From NCBI GenBank assembly GCA_947626155.1, contig CANQRC010000050.1:1-5818 (forward strand): DNA of 5,818 nt. The letters run 5' to 3'. The notes under the pieces were generated by a model, which was not told where the DNA came from, ran no database searches, and was given only the letters and a program-made list of their open reading frames with translations. The DNA is from an uncultured Clostridia bacterium (GTDB lineage: Bacteria; Bacillota; Clostridia; Christensenellales; UBA1242). The translations under genes and the position numbers were made by a program. This document shows, one piece after another, positions 1-5,818 of this stretch; position 1 is the first letter of the stretch, and every line of letters begins with the position of its first letter.

Positions 1-677
1 TTGCGCACATTGGCAGTTTTGTGCCTGCAAAAAGCGCGGAAATTTCTATTACAGACCGAATTTTCACCCGTGTTGGCGCTTCGGATGACCTTGCTTTTGG
101 GCAAAGCACTTTCATGGTGGAAATGAGCGAGGTTGCAAACATTTTGGCAAATGCAACTGAAAAAAGTTTGGTCATTCTGGACGAAATTGGAAGAGGAACT
201 TCCACTTTTGACGGGCTTGCCATTGCGTGGGCAGTTGTGGAATTTATTGCAAAAAACTTGAAGTGTAAAACGCTTTTTGCCACCCATTATCACGAACTTT
301 CCGAACTTGAGGGCGTGATTTCGGGCGTTAAAAATTACAAAATAACCGTCAAAGAGATAAACGACACCATTGTTTTCTTGAGAAAAATTGTCCGCGGCCA
401 CGCAAACAAGAGCTTTGGCGTTGAGGTGGCGCGCCTTGCAGGAGTTCCTGAAAAAGTTGTTGAGAGGGCAAAAGAAATTTCTGTCAATCTTGAAAACGTC
501 AATCAAAAACTTGACCTCGACATCTTTGGCGAGGACGAAGAGCGAACGCGCAAGGAGAAAAACAACAAACTTGGGCAAAAAATTCTTTCAATTTTGAAGG
601 ATATTGACATGAATCGCGTTACGCCAATGGAGAGTTTTGAAATGCTAAACGACCTTGTAACTAAGGCAAAGGAATAA
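1..677 (+). CDS. mutS: DNA mismatch repair protein MutS, C-terminal part (5' end outside window)
   Basis: MutS recognises mismatches and small loops in DNA and, as an ATP-driven sliding clamp, recruits MutL. The frame is open from the left edge (first full codon at 3) to TAA at 675-677, giving 224 visible residues against about 850 for the whole protein. The mismatch-binding, connector, lever and clamp domains and the Walker A loop therefore lie upstream. Visible residues show the second half of the ABC-type ATPase: the MutS signature STFMVEM (35-41), Walker B LVILDEIGRG with D60-E61, the TSTFDG stretch, and the switch histidine in FATHYHEL (H95). After a charged linker, QKLDLDIF (168-175) could be a beta-clamp binding motif. 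The end ILKDIDMNRVTPMESFEML matches the C-terminal oligomerisation helices, so the 3' end is intact. It sits 10 bp before mutL. A GTG at 21 is an internal codon, not a start. Confidence 0.97.
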   Translation, partial: AHIGSFVPAKSAEISITDRIFTRVGASDDLAFGQSTFMVEMSEVANILANATEKSLVILDEIGRGTSTFDGLAIAWAVVEFIAKNLKCKTLFATHYHELSELEGVISGVKNYKITVKEINDTIVFLRKIVRGHANKSFGVEVARLAGVPEKVVERAKEISVNLENVNQKLDLDIFGEDEERTRKEKNNKLGQKILSILKDIDMNRVTPMESFEMLNDLVTKAKE

Positions 678-683
678 GGAGGG
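676..683 (+). promoter_or_regulatory. Strong Shine-Dalgarno for mutL
   Basis: AAGGAGGG overlaps the mutS stop codon and lies 4 bases before the mutL ATG at 688. The match to the anti-Shine-Dalgarno is near perfect, so mutL can initiate independently, and it fixes the start at 688. Confidence 0.85.
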
Positions 684-687
684 AAAT

Positions 688-2631
688 ATGGCAATTAAAG
701 TTTTGCCACCAAGAATTTACAACCGAATTTCCGCCGGCGAAGTGGTGGAAAAGCCAGCGTCAATTGTAAAGGAACTTGTTGAAAACAGCCTTGACGCGGG
801 CGCAACAAAAGTTAGGGTTGAAATTGCTGAGGGCGGAATAAAGAAAATTTCCGTTTCCGACGACGGCTGCGGAATTGAAAAAGAGGACCTTCCGCTGGCT
901 TTTTTGCCGCATGCAACAAGCAAAATTGCTGAGGTTGCCGACCTTGACAATATCTCCACTTTGGGATTTAGGGGCGAGGCGCTTGCAAGCATTGCATCAG
1001 TTTGCCAGGTTTCAATTTCCACAAAAACAAGACAAAGCGAAACGGGCTTTTATATTGAAGCAAGCGGCGGAGAGGTCTCAAAAATCAAAGAAATTGCCTG
1101 CCTTGACGGCACAACTGTTACAACTGAAAACCTCTTTTTCAACACGCCTGCGCGCGCAAAATTTTTGAGAAAGCCAAAGTCGGAAGAGGCGGACATAACC
1201 CATTTGATTGAAAAATTTATGCTTGCAAGGCCGGAAGTGGAATTTGTGTATGTGGTTGACGGCAAAGAGGTTTACAGCCACCACTCGGGCGCGCTTGACG
1301 AGGTTTTGTATCTTATTTATGGCAAAGATGTGTTTGAAAATTTGATTAAATTAGACTTTGAGGACGGCGACATCAAAGTTTTTGGCTATGTGGCTTCTCC
1401 AAAGGTTTCAAGGCCAAACAGAACCTATCAAACGCTGTTTGTCAACGGCAGATTTGTTGAAAATTTTATGGTTTCCGCGTGCGTTCAAGGCGTGTATGAG
1501 CCATTTTTGATGAAAGGGCGCTTTCCTATTTACACAATTAAGCTGCAAATGCCTTATGACGGCGTGGATGTGAACGTTCATCCAAGCAAAAAAGAGGTGA
1601 AGTTTCAAAATTCCACACAAGTTTTTGGCGTGATTAGGCGGGCGGTTGAAAAGGCGCTTGTTGGCACAAATTTGGTTGCAGAATTTGAGTTTAAGAACGA
1701 AGACGAAAAAGAATGGAAGGGTTTCAGCCCAGAAAATGATGATAGCCCAAGGCGAACGGGCTTTTATTCCACTTTTGCTGAGAAAATTCAGGGCGGACAG
1801 AGTTTTAAAGCCACTGTTTCAAGCGAAAAGGAAAACGAGAAAATTGTCTCTCCTGCCGAGTATCAAAAGAAGGGGATTGAAATTATCAATATGCCCGACT
1901 TCTCAACAATAAAAGGCGACGAAAAGCCTAAGAACAGGCCGGGAAGATTCTATTTTGACCAATCTGGCGACAGCCTTTTGCACGAGGTTGAAATAAATGT
2001 TGAAAAAAACAGAGAAGAAAAGCCTTCTGGGAGGTTTGAAGAGGAAACTTTTTTGACCAACAGAAGCGAAGAGATAAAAATTGTTGGGGTTGTGTTTAAA
2101 ACATACATAATAGCTGAATACAAAGATAGCATTTATGTTATTGACCAACACGCCATGCATGAAAGACAACTTTTTGACAAGTTGAAGGCAGAAATTGAGC
2201 AGAATAATGTGTCTAAGCAGGGGCTTTTGGCGCCTTATAAGGTCGTTTTGGCAGGCGAGGACAAGGAAATTTTTGAGAGCAGGCTTGAAAACCTCAAAAA
2301 AATTGGTTTCGAGTTTTCTTTTGACGGCAAAGATTACTTTGTGAGCGCCGTTCCTTTTGTTATTTCGGGGATTAACCTTGAAAAATTTATTGAGGAAGTT
2401 TTGAAAGAGGGCGTTTTGGCAGAGAGAACTGCAAGCGGGCTTGTGAACGAAAAACTTTGTCAAACGGCGTGCAAACACGCAATCAGGGCGGGCGACAGCA
2501 TTGGAACTGACGAAATTTTGTATTTGATTGACAAAATAAATGACGGCGTGGCGCTTTGTCCTCACGGCAGGCCAATTGTTGTGAAAATCACCAAAAAAGA
2601 ACTTGAAAAGATGTTTAAAAGGACCTTGTAA
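688..2631 (+). CDS. mutL: DNA mismatch repair protein MutL (endonuclease type)
   Basis: MutL links mismatch recognition by MutS to strand removal. This 647-residue protein has the N-terminal GHKL ATPase: ENSLDAG (32-38), DDGCG (58-62), FRGEAL (94-99), GTTV followed by LFFNTPAR (141-156) and DVNVHPSKKEVKF (294-306). A charged, low-complexity linker spans roughly 335-465. The C-terminal domain carries the nicking-site motifs of MutH-independent MutL proteins: DQHAMHE (486-492), ACKHAIR (594-600), CPHGRP (624-629) and a terminal FKR (643-645). QGLLAP (511-516) fits the QxxLxP beta-clamp binding pattern. This implies strand discrimination by MutL's own metal-dependent endonuclease, as in Bacillus, rather than by MutH. 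One oddity is that the final acidic residue of DQHA(x)2E(x)4E is Asp (D497) instead of Glu. Its stop overlaps the miaA start by one base. Confidence 0.98.
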   Translation: MAIKVLPPRIYNRISAGEVVEKPASIVKELVENSLDAGATKVRVEIAEGGIKKISVSDDGCGIEKEDLPLAFLPHATSKIAEVADLDNISTLGFRGEALASIASVCQVSISTKTRQSETGFYIEASGGEVSKIKEIACLDGTTVTTENLFFNTPARAKFLRKPKSEEADITHLIEKFMLARPEVEFVYVVDGKEVYSHHSGALDEVLYLIYGKDVFENLIKLDFEDGDIKVFGYVASPKVSRPNRTYQTLFVNGRFVENFMVSACVQGVYEPFLMKGRFPIYTIKLQMPYDGVDVNVHPSKKEVKFQNSTQVFGVIRRAVEKALVGTNLVAEFEFKNEDEKEWKGFSPENDDSPRRTGFYSTFAEKIQGGQSFKATVSSEKENEKIVSPAEYQKKGIEIINMPDFSTIKGDEKPKNRPGRFYFDQSGDSLLHEVEINVEKNREEKPSGRFEEETFLTNRSEEIKIVGVVFKTYIIAEYKDSIYVIDQHAMHERQLFDKLKAEIEQNNVSKQGLLAPYKVVLAGEDKEIFESRLENLKKIGFEFSFDGKDYFVSAVPFVISGINLEKFIEEVLKEGVLAERTASGLVNEKLCQTACKHAIRAGDSIGTDEILYLIDKINDGVALCPHGRPIVVKITKKELEKMFKRTL

Positions 2632-3521
2632 TGAAAAAAGTTGTCTTTATTTTGGGCCCGACGGCGGTTGGAAAATCTGAATTTGGAATTTGCGTGGCAA
2701 AGAAGTTTAATGGCGAAATTATCTCCGCCGATAGCGTTCAAATTTACAAGGGGCTTGACATTGGCTCGGCAAAAATTGACGACATGAAAGGCGTTGTGCA
2801 TCACGGGATTGACATCTTGGAGCCGAACGAAAATTTTTCCGTCTATGATTTTGTGGAATATTCAAAGCAGAAGATTGACGAAATTTCCGCGAGGGGAAAA
2901 CTTCCAATTATTGTTGGCGGAACGGGGCTTTATGTTAGGGCGCTGACGGAGGGATACAACCTTGGCGGCGCGCCAAAAGATGAGGCTTTGCGCAAAAATT
3001 TGGAGGAAGAGGCAGCAAAATTTGGTCTGGAACATATTTATGAGAAGCTAAAAAAACTTAATCCCGAGATGGCGGAAAAAACGGACAAAAACAACAAGGT
3101 GAGGCTTATTAGGGCAGTTGAAATTTGTCTTTCAAAGGGCGAAAAGGCAAAAAATGAAGTGACAATTGAGCCGCTTTTGTTGGCGCTAAACATGGACCGC
3201 GAAAAGATTTACGAAAAGATAAACAGGCGCGTGGATGTCATGTTTCAGCAGGGGCTTTTGGAGGAAGTTGAGGCGCTTCTTGCAAGGGGCGTTTCAAGAG
3301 ATTGCCAATCCATGCGCGCAATAGGTTATAAAGAGGTTTTGGATTATCTTGACGGCAAAACTGACCTTGAAACCGCAAAGGAACTGATAAAACAGCACAG
3401 CCGAAATTACGCCAAAAGGCAACTGACATTTTTGCGCGGAATGAACTGCCAAACTGTGGATGTTTCAAATTTTGAAAGGGCAAAAAAAGAAGTTTTTGAG
3501 ATAATAGAGAGGTGGCTATGA
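2631..3521 (+). CDS. miaA: tRNA dimethylallyltransferase MiaA
   Basis: MiaA transfers a dimethylallyl group to N6 of A37 in tRNAs reading UNN codons, the first step of (m)s2i6A formation, which steadies codon-anticodon pairing. The 296 residues are normal for the family and carry its motifs: P-loop GPTAVGKS (9-16), SADSVQIYKGLDIGSAK (32-48, including the Asp and Gln used in catalysis and A37 recognition), GGTGLY (96-101), SMRAIGYKE (227-235) and the C-terminal RNYAKRQLTFLR (258-269). The usual PHHLID element reads VHHGID (56-61), a mild variant. The ATG shares one base with the mutL stop (TAATG), and AAAAGGA at 2617-2623 inside mutL lies 7 bases upstream, so translation is probably coupled to mutL. 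The gene ends in an ATGA overlap with the next one. The gene was identified from its motifs. Confidence 0.97.
   Translation: MKKVVFILGPTAVGKSEFGICVAKKFNGEIISADSVQIYKGLDIGSAKIDDMKGVVHHGIDILEPNENFSVYDFVEYSKQKIDEISARGKLPIIVGGTGLYVRALTEGYNLGGAPKDEALRKNLEEEAAKFGLEHIYEKLKKLNPEMAEKTDKNNKVRLIRAVEICLSKGEKAKNEVTIEPLLLALNMDREKIYEKINRRVDVMFQQGLLEEVEALLARGVSRDCQSMRAIGYKEVLDYLDGKTDLETAKELIKQHSRNYAKRQLTFLRGMNCQTVDVSNFERAKKEVFEIIERWL
3507..3512 (+). promoter_or_regulatory. Shine-Dalgarno that fixes the start of the PLP enzyme gene
   Basis: GAGAGG ends 5 bases before ATG 3518. An in-frame GTG at 3512 overlaps this site and has no comparable site of its own, so ATG 3518 is preferred, giving 404 rather than 406 residues. 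Confidence 0.7.
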
Positions 3522-4732
3522 ACGAATTAGAAGAAATTGAAAAAATTGAAGAGAGCCTGATGCCAACTTTCAAGGAAATTGAAAGGGTGGCGCTTTTTAA
3601 CCAGAAAAAGGTGCTTGAAGCGTTCCAAGAAATTGGGGTGACAACATCTCATTTTGTTGGCACAACGGGCTATGGCTACACTGACAAGGGCAGGGACGAC
3701 TTTGCGAGGATTATGGCAAAGGTTTTTGGCACTGAGGACGCCATTTGTTCGCCACACCTCACGTGCGGAACGCACACAATTGCCACGGCACTCTATGGGC
3801 TTCTTCGCCCCGGCGACACAATGCTTTCAATCACCGGGGAACTTTATGACACCCTCCACGACACGCTTTTTGGGCAGGACAACGGCAGCTTGGAAAGTTT
3901 GGGCGTTAGATTTGAATTTATTGACCTGAAAGGCGACGAATTTGACGAGAGGCAAATCTTGGATTTTGTAAGAAAAAACCAGCCTAGGGTGGTGTTTGTT
4001 CAAAAGTCAAGGGGCTATTCAAGCCGAAAAGCGCTTTCTGTGGACAAAATGAAGCCAATTTTTGAGAAGATTAAGGCGCTTAGCCCAAATTCTTTTATTT
4101 TGATTGACAACTGCTATGGCGAATTTGTGGAGACCAAAGAGCCAACCCAGGTTGGAGCGGATGTTTGCGTCGGCTCTTTCATCAAAAATGTGGGAGGCTC
4201 TCTTGCGCCAACGGGAGGCTATATTGTTGGCACAAAAGAGGCTATTTCAAAAATAGAAAACCGCTTCACTTGCCCTTCGCTTGGGCGGGAAACGGGTTCT
4301 TATGAGGCGGGTTACAGGCTGTTTTATCAAGGACTTTTTCTTGCGCCACACATTGTTAGTCAGGCGCTTAAAGGCGGATATTTGATTGGCGAAGTTATGA
4401 AAAGAAAAGGCTTCAAAGTGATTCCTGAGGCGGACGAGAAGTGTTTTGACATAATTAGGTCGGTTGTTTTTGACACGGAAGACCAACTTGTGGACTTTGT
4501 TAGGCTCATTCAAAAACTTTCGCCTGTGGACAGCAGTTTTGTTCCAACGCCTTATCCTATGGCGGGCTACACCACAAATGTGATAATGGCTGCCGGCACT
4601 TTTGTTGAGGGTGCGTCGCTTGAACTTTCTTGCGACAGCCCAATCAAAAAGCCTTACATTGCCTATTTTCAAGGCGGAATAACATATGAGCAGCTTAAAA
4701 TTTTGGCAATTGAACTTATGAAAAAATATTGA
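3518..4732 (+). CDS. ynbB: PLP-dependent enzyme of the methionine gamma-lyase / 'aluminium resistance protein' family (YnbB-like)
   Basis: This is a fold-type I, PLP-dependent protein of the family annotated as methionine gamma-lyase family or aluminium resistance protein (Pfam Met_gamma_lyase, B. subtilis YnbB). The true substrate is uncertain. It has 404 residues, close to the family's usual length. Landmarks are TTGYGYTDKGRDDF (49-62), CGTHTI followed by LRPGD (83-100), the IDNCYGEF strand with D197, and SFIKN (220-224), where K223 is the probable PLP Schiff-base lysine. SLAPTGGYI, QGLFLAPH, SPVDSSFVP and AAGTFVEGASLEL follow further on. The SGTHA-type motif usual near the cofactor reads CGTHTI here. 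The start overlaps the miaA stop (ATGA), so it is co-translated with the mutS-mutL-miaA operon. This position is conserved in many Firmicutes, usually with hfq in between; hfq is absent here. No clear terminator follows. The family call is firm; the reaction is not. Confidence 0.92.
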   Translation: MNELEEIEKIEESLMPTFKEIERVALFNQKKVLEAFQEIGVTTSHFVGTTGYGYTDKGRDDFARIMAKVFGTEDAICSPHLTCGTHTIATALYGLLRPGDTMLSITGELYDTLHDTLFGQDNGSLESLGVRFEFIDLKGDEFDERQILDFVRKNQPRVVFVQKSRGYSSRKALSVDKMKPIFEKIKALSPNSFILIDNCYGEFVETKEPTQVGADVCVGSFIKNVGGSLAPTGGYIVGTKEAISKIENRFTCPSLGRETGSYEAGYRLFYQGLFLAPHIVSQALKGGYLIGEVMKRKGFKVIPEADEKCFDIIRSVVFDTEDQLVDFVRLIQKLSPVDSSFVPTPYPMAGYTTNVIMAAGTFVEGASLELSCDSPIKKPYIAYFQGGITYEQLKILAIELMKKY

Positions 4733-4733
4733 T

Positions 4734-4763
4734 AACATACACCTCGGCGCGCCTGCATAAAAT
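4734..4763 (+). promoter_or_regulatory. Candidate sigma-E-like promoter before the SpoIIM-like gene
   Basis: CATAAAAT at 4756-4763 matches 7 of 8 bases of the sporulation sigma-E -10 consensus CATACAAT. The segment AACATACA at 4734-4741, 14 bases upstream, keeps the central CATA of the sigma-E -35 element but little else. The spacing fits, and spoIIM of B. subtilis is under sigma-E control. The weak point is the predicted start site near 4770, which would give a leaderless message. This is inference from short motifs. Confidence 0.27.
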
Positions 4764-4794
4764 GTGTTATGGCAAAATCTTACAAAATGCAGGC
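4751..4794 (+). repeat. Inverted repeat enclosing the SpoIIM-like start codon
   Basis: GCCTGCAT (4751-4758) and ATGCAGGC (4787-4794) are perfect 8-base inverted copies separated by 28 bases. Inside them, TGTG (4763-4766) can pair with TACA (4781-4784, one G-U pair), leaving the ATG at 4769 in the terminal loop and the second in-frame ATG (4787) in the stem. A competing pairing joins ATAACATA (4732-4739) to TGTGTTAT (4763-4770, one G-U pair), which would bury ATG 4769. In RNA this could gate initiation; in DNA it could be an operator. Chance is possible. Confidence 0.4.
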
Positions 4795-5392
4795 TTTTAA
4801 AAACGGGCTGAAATTTTCCTGTCAAAACGCAATAAGGGAAAACAAAATCAAACTGATTGTTTGCCTTGTTTTGGTTTTGGCGTCAATTTGCGCTGGTGTT
4901 GTTGTGGCGGTCAAGGCGAAAAACGCATACGAACTTGGCAGGCTTCAAGACATAAATTTGCAAAGTTTTTATGACGGATTTGCTCTCTCTTCTTCGGCTT
5001 TTTTCCTAAGATGTTTTTCACTTTTTTTGAATTTGGCAATTTTAACTGCGCTTGCCTTTGCGCCAAAACTTTCTTTTTTAGCATACATTTTGTTCGGCTA
5101 TCGTGCATATTTGTTTGGGCTAAATTTTTCGCTCATCATCATTTTTTATGGCATTGGCTCAATTTTCACCGCAGTTGTGATTGTGCTGCCGTGCCAAATG
5201 GTCACACTCCTTTTTTTGATTTTATATTTTTTAATCCTAACTTGCATAAATCAAAACGCGAAAAAATATGGCTATTGCGAGACCAACAAATTTGTTTTCA
5301 TTTTGGCGGGATTTTTAATTTTGATTGCGTTAAATTTGATTGAAACCCTGCTTTTAATCTTTCTGAACGGCAAAGTTATCATGGTGATTTGA
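4769..5392 (+). CDS. SpoIIM-like multi-pass membrane protein (stage II sporulation protein M family)
   Basis: This is a 207-residue hydrophobic integral membrane protein. Predicted membrane segments lie at about 28-48, 76-98, 101-120, 120-140, 143-162 and 175-199, after a short basic cytoplasmic N-terminus. The layout fits SpoIIM: a first helix after a basic stretch (RENKIK), a soluble loop (about 50-72), then a helix bundle with a small-residue and aromatic GYRAYLFGLNF segment and a helix ending in VIVLPC, which resembles the SxxPQN region of SpoIIM. SpoIIM works with SpoIID and SpoIIP in peptidoglycan remodelling during forespore engulfment, but relatives also occur in non-spore-formers. 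Similarity is by pattern only, so another small membrane protein cannot be excluded. No in-frame start exists upstream of 4769 before a stop at 4733, and no Shine-Dalgarno precedes 4769; ATG 4787 is an alternative. Base composition is more AT-rich than in the neighbours, partly because of Phe, Ile and Leu codons. The next gene also acts on peptidoglycan. Confidence 0.6.
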   Translation: MAKSYKMQAFKNGLKFSCQNAIRENKIKLIVCLVLVLASICAGVVVAVKAKNAYELGRLQDINLQSFYDGFALSSSAFFLRCFSLFLNLAILTALAFAPKLSFLAYILFGYRAYLFGLNFSLIIIFYGIGSIFTAVVIVLPCQMVTLLFLILYFLILTCINQNAKKYGYCETNKFVFILAGFLILIALNLIETLLLIFLNGKVIMVI

Positions 5393-5401
5393 TTTGAATA
5401 A

Positions 5402-5441
5402 AAAAACTTCTTTTGAAAAAACTAAGCCAAAAGGAGTTTTT
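5402..5441 (+). promoter_or_regulatory. Hairpin masking the carboxypeptidase ribosome binding site (possible terminator/attenuator)
   Basis: AAAAACTTCTTTTG (5402-5415) pairs with CAAAAGGAGTTTTT (5428-5441) over 14 bp with one G-U pair and a 12-base loop. Only three pairs are G-C, so the stem is of moderate strength. The 3' arm contains AAGGAG, the ribosome binding site of the gene starting at 5447, so the folded RNA should hide it. The stem ends in TTTTT followed by ATTTT, so it also has the shape of a weak intrinsic terminator for the upstream gene. The sequence does not tell which role dominates. Confidence 0.6.
5429..5436 (+). promoter_or_regulatory. Shine-Dalgarno of the carboxypeptidase gene, inside the hairpin
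   Basis: AAAAGGAG lies 10 bases before ATG 5447, slightly longer than the ideal spacing. All eight bases fall in the 3' arm of the 5402-5441 stem. No other start with a comparable site is present, which fixes the start at 5447. Confidence 0.75.
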
Positions 5442-5446
5442 ATTTT

Positions 5447-5818
5447 ATGAGGAAATTTTGGACATCTTGTGTATTATGCATATTGGCTGCCACAATATTT
5501 TGTGGTGGTATGCAAACTTCCGCCGTTGCGCAGGCTCAGACAACCGGCCTTGACTTTTCAAGCAAAAGCGCACTTTTGATGGAATATGACAGCGGCGAAA
5601 TTTTGTTTTCGAAGGATTCCACTCAGCGTTTGCCGGTTGCAAGCATGGTGAAAATGATGACAATTCTCATCGCGCTAGAAGAACTTGAAGCGGGCAATAT
5701 TGCGCTTGACACAAAAATCACAACCACTGAAAACGCGTCGAGTATGGGAGGGTCTCAGGTGTTTTTGGACCCATTTGTTGACTATACTTTCGAAGACCTT
5801 TTGAAGTCGGTCATCATG
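5447..5818 (+). CDS. D-alanyl-D-alanine carboxypeptidase, DacF/PBP5 type (3' end outside window)
   Basis: This is a low-molecular-weight penicillin-binding protein that removes the terminal D-Ala from peptidoglycan stem pentapeptides and so limits cross-linking outside the cytoplasmic membrane. 124 residues are visible, with no stop before the window edge; full-length relatives have about 380-450. Residues 1-30 form a signal peptide with a basic start (MRK), a hydrophobic core and likely cleavage after an AxA motif (AVA at 26-28 or AQA at 28-30). C19 is not in a good lipobox. SALLMEYDSGEILFSKDS leads to the active site S66-M-V-K69 (SxxK, nucleophile S66), followed by LIALEELE and ENASSMGGSQVFLDP (95-109), typical of the DacF/DacA family. 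The SxN motif would come just after the edge and the KTG motif much later. Which paralogue it is (DacF of sporulation or vegetative DacA) cannot be decided, but a SpoIIM-like neighbour makes a DacF-like role plausible. Its ribosome binding site lies in a hairpin. Confidence 0.93.
   Translation, partial: MRKFWTSCVLCILAATIFCGGMQTSAVAQAQTTGLDFSSKSALLMEYDSGEILFSKDSTQRLPVASMVKMMTILIALEELEAGNIALDTKITTTENASSMGGSQVFLDPFVDYTFEDLLKSVIM

Noticed and set aside
1903..2565. 220-codon open frame on the minus strand inside mutL
   Set aside because: It lies wholly antisense to a well-conserved mutL region, has no recognisable domain or good ribosome binding site, and its length follows from the codon bias of mutL.
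3512..3514. GTG as start of the PLP enzyme gene
   Set aside because: It overlaps the GAGAGG site that serves ATG 3518, and the ATGA overlap with miaA is the more usual arrangement.
4729..4763. Sigma-A promoter TTGATA / TAAAAT
   Set aside because: The two hexamers are 23 bases apart, too far for a standard housekeeping promoter.
4733..4768. Terminator after the mutS-mutL-miaA-PLP operon
   Set aside because: The inverted repeats here are not followed by a T-run, so read-through into the next gene is likely.
4247..4825. 192-codon open frame on the minus strand across the PLP gene, the junction and the SpoIIM-like start
   Set aside because: Its sequence is basic, rich in Phe, Asn and Arg and unlike any family I know. 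It mirrors the conserved coding strand of the PLP gene and has no start signal.
5501..5506. Lipoprotein cysteine in the carboxypeptidase leader (C19)
   Set aside because: The preceding residues TIF do not form a lipobox, while an AxA signal-peptidase I site follows at 26-30.
1..5818. A new defence, mobile or multi-gene accessory system
   Set aside because: Every substantial plus-strand gene belongs to a known housekeeping or envelope family in a familiar order. No integrase, transposase, toxin-antitoxin pair, repeat array or tRNA-linked attachment site was seen.

Overview
The window looks like chromosomal core DNA from a Gram-positive, probably clostridial (Firmicutes/Bacillota) bacterium. 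The grounds are the order mutS-mutL-miaA followed by a YnbB-type PLP enzyme, strong AGGAGG-like ribosome binding sites, an endonuclease-type MutL, a SpoIIM-like membrane protein and a D-Ala-D-Ala carboxypeptidase. Base composition is moderate, roughly low-to-mid 40s % G+C by eye, and falls in the SpoIIM-like gene. The species cannot be named from this evidence; an uncultured gut-type clostridial lineage would fit.

Layout: all genes are on the plus strand. Positions 1-677 hold the last quarter of mutS, open at the left edge. mutL (688-2631) follows after 10 bp with a strong Shine-Dalgarno. miaA starts at 2631 on the last base of the mutL stop (TAATG). The PLP enzyme starts at 3518 within the miaA stop (ATGA). 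These four genes therefore look like one operon with translational coupling: mismatch recognition (MutS), strand nicking (MutL), tRNA A37 prenylation (MiaA) and an uncharacterised methionine gamma-lyase-family enzyme. The hfq gene that often lies between miaA and the PLP enzyme in related bacteria is not there.

The second half concerns the envelope. After a 36-bp junction comes a 207-residue multi-pass membrane protein resembling SpoIIM (4769-5392), with no Shine-Dalgarno but with an inverted repeat around its start codon and a sigma-E-like promoter candidate. A 54-bp junction then holds a 14-bp hairpin whose 3' arm contains the ribosome binding site of the last gene. That gene is an exported DacF/PBP5-type D-alanyl-D-alanine carboxypeptidase (5447 to the right edge), cut off by the window end.

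I found no mobile element, RNA gene, CRISPR array or new multi-gene system. The points most worth a second look are the two short junctions (4733-4768 and 5393-5446), the missing hfq and a conservative change in the MutL metal-binding motif. No stretch longer than 54 bp lacks a gene.
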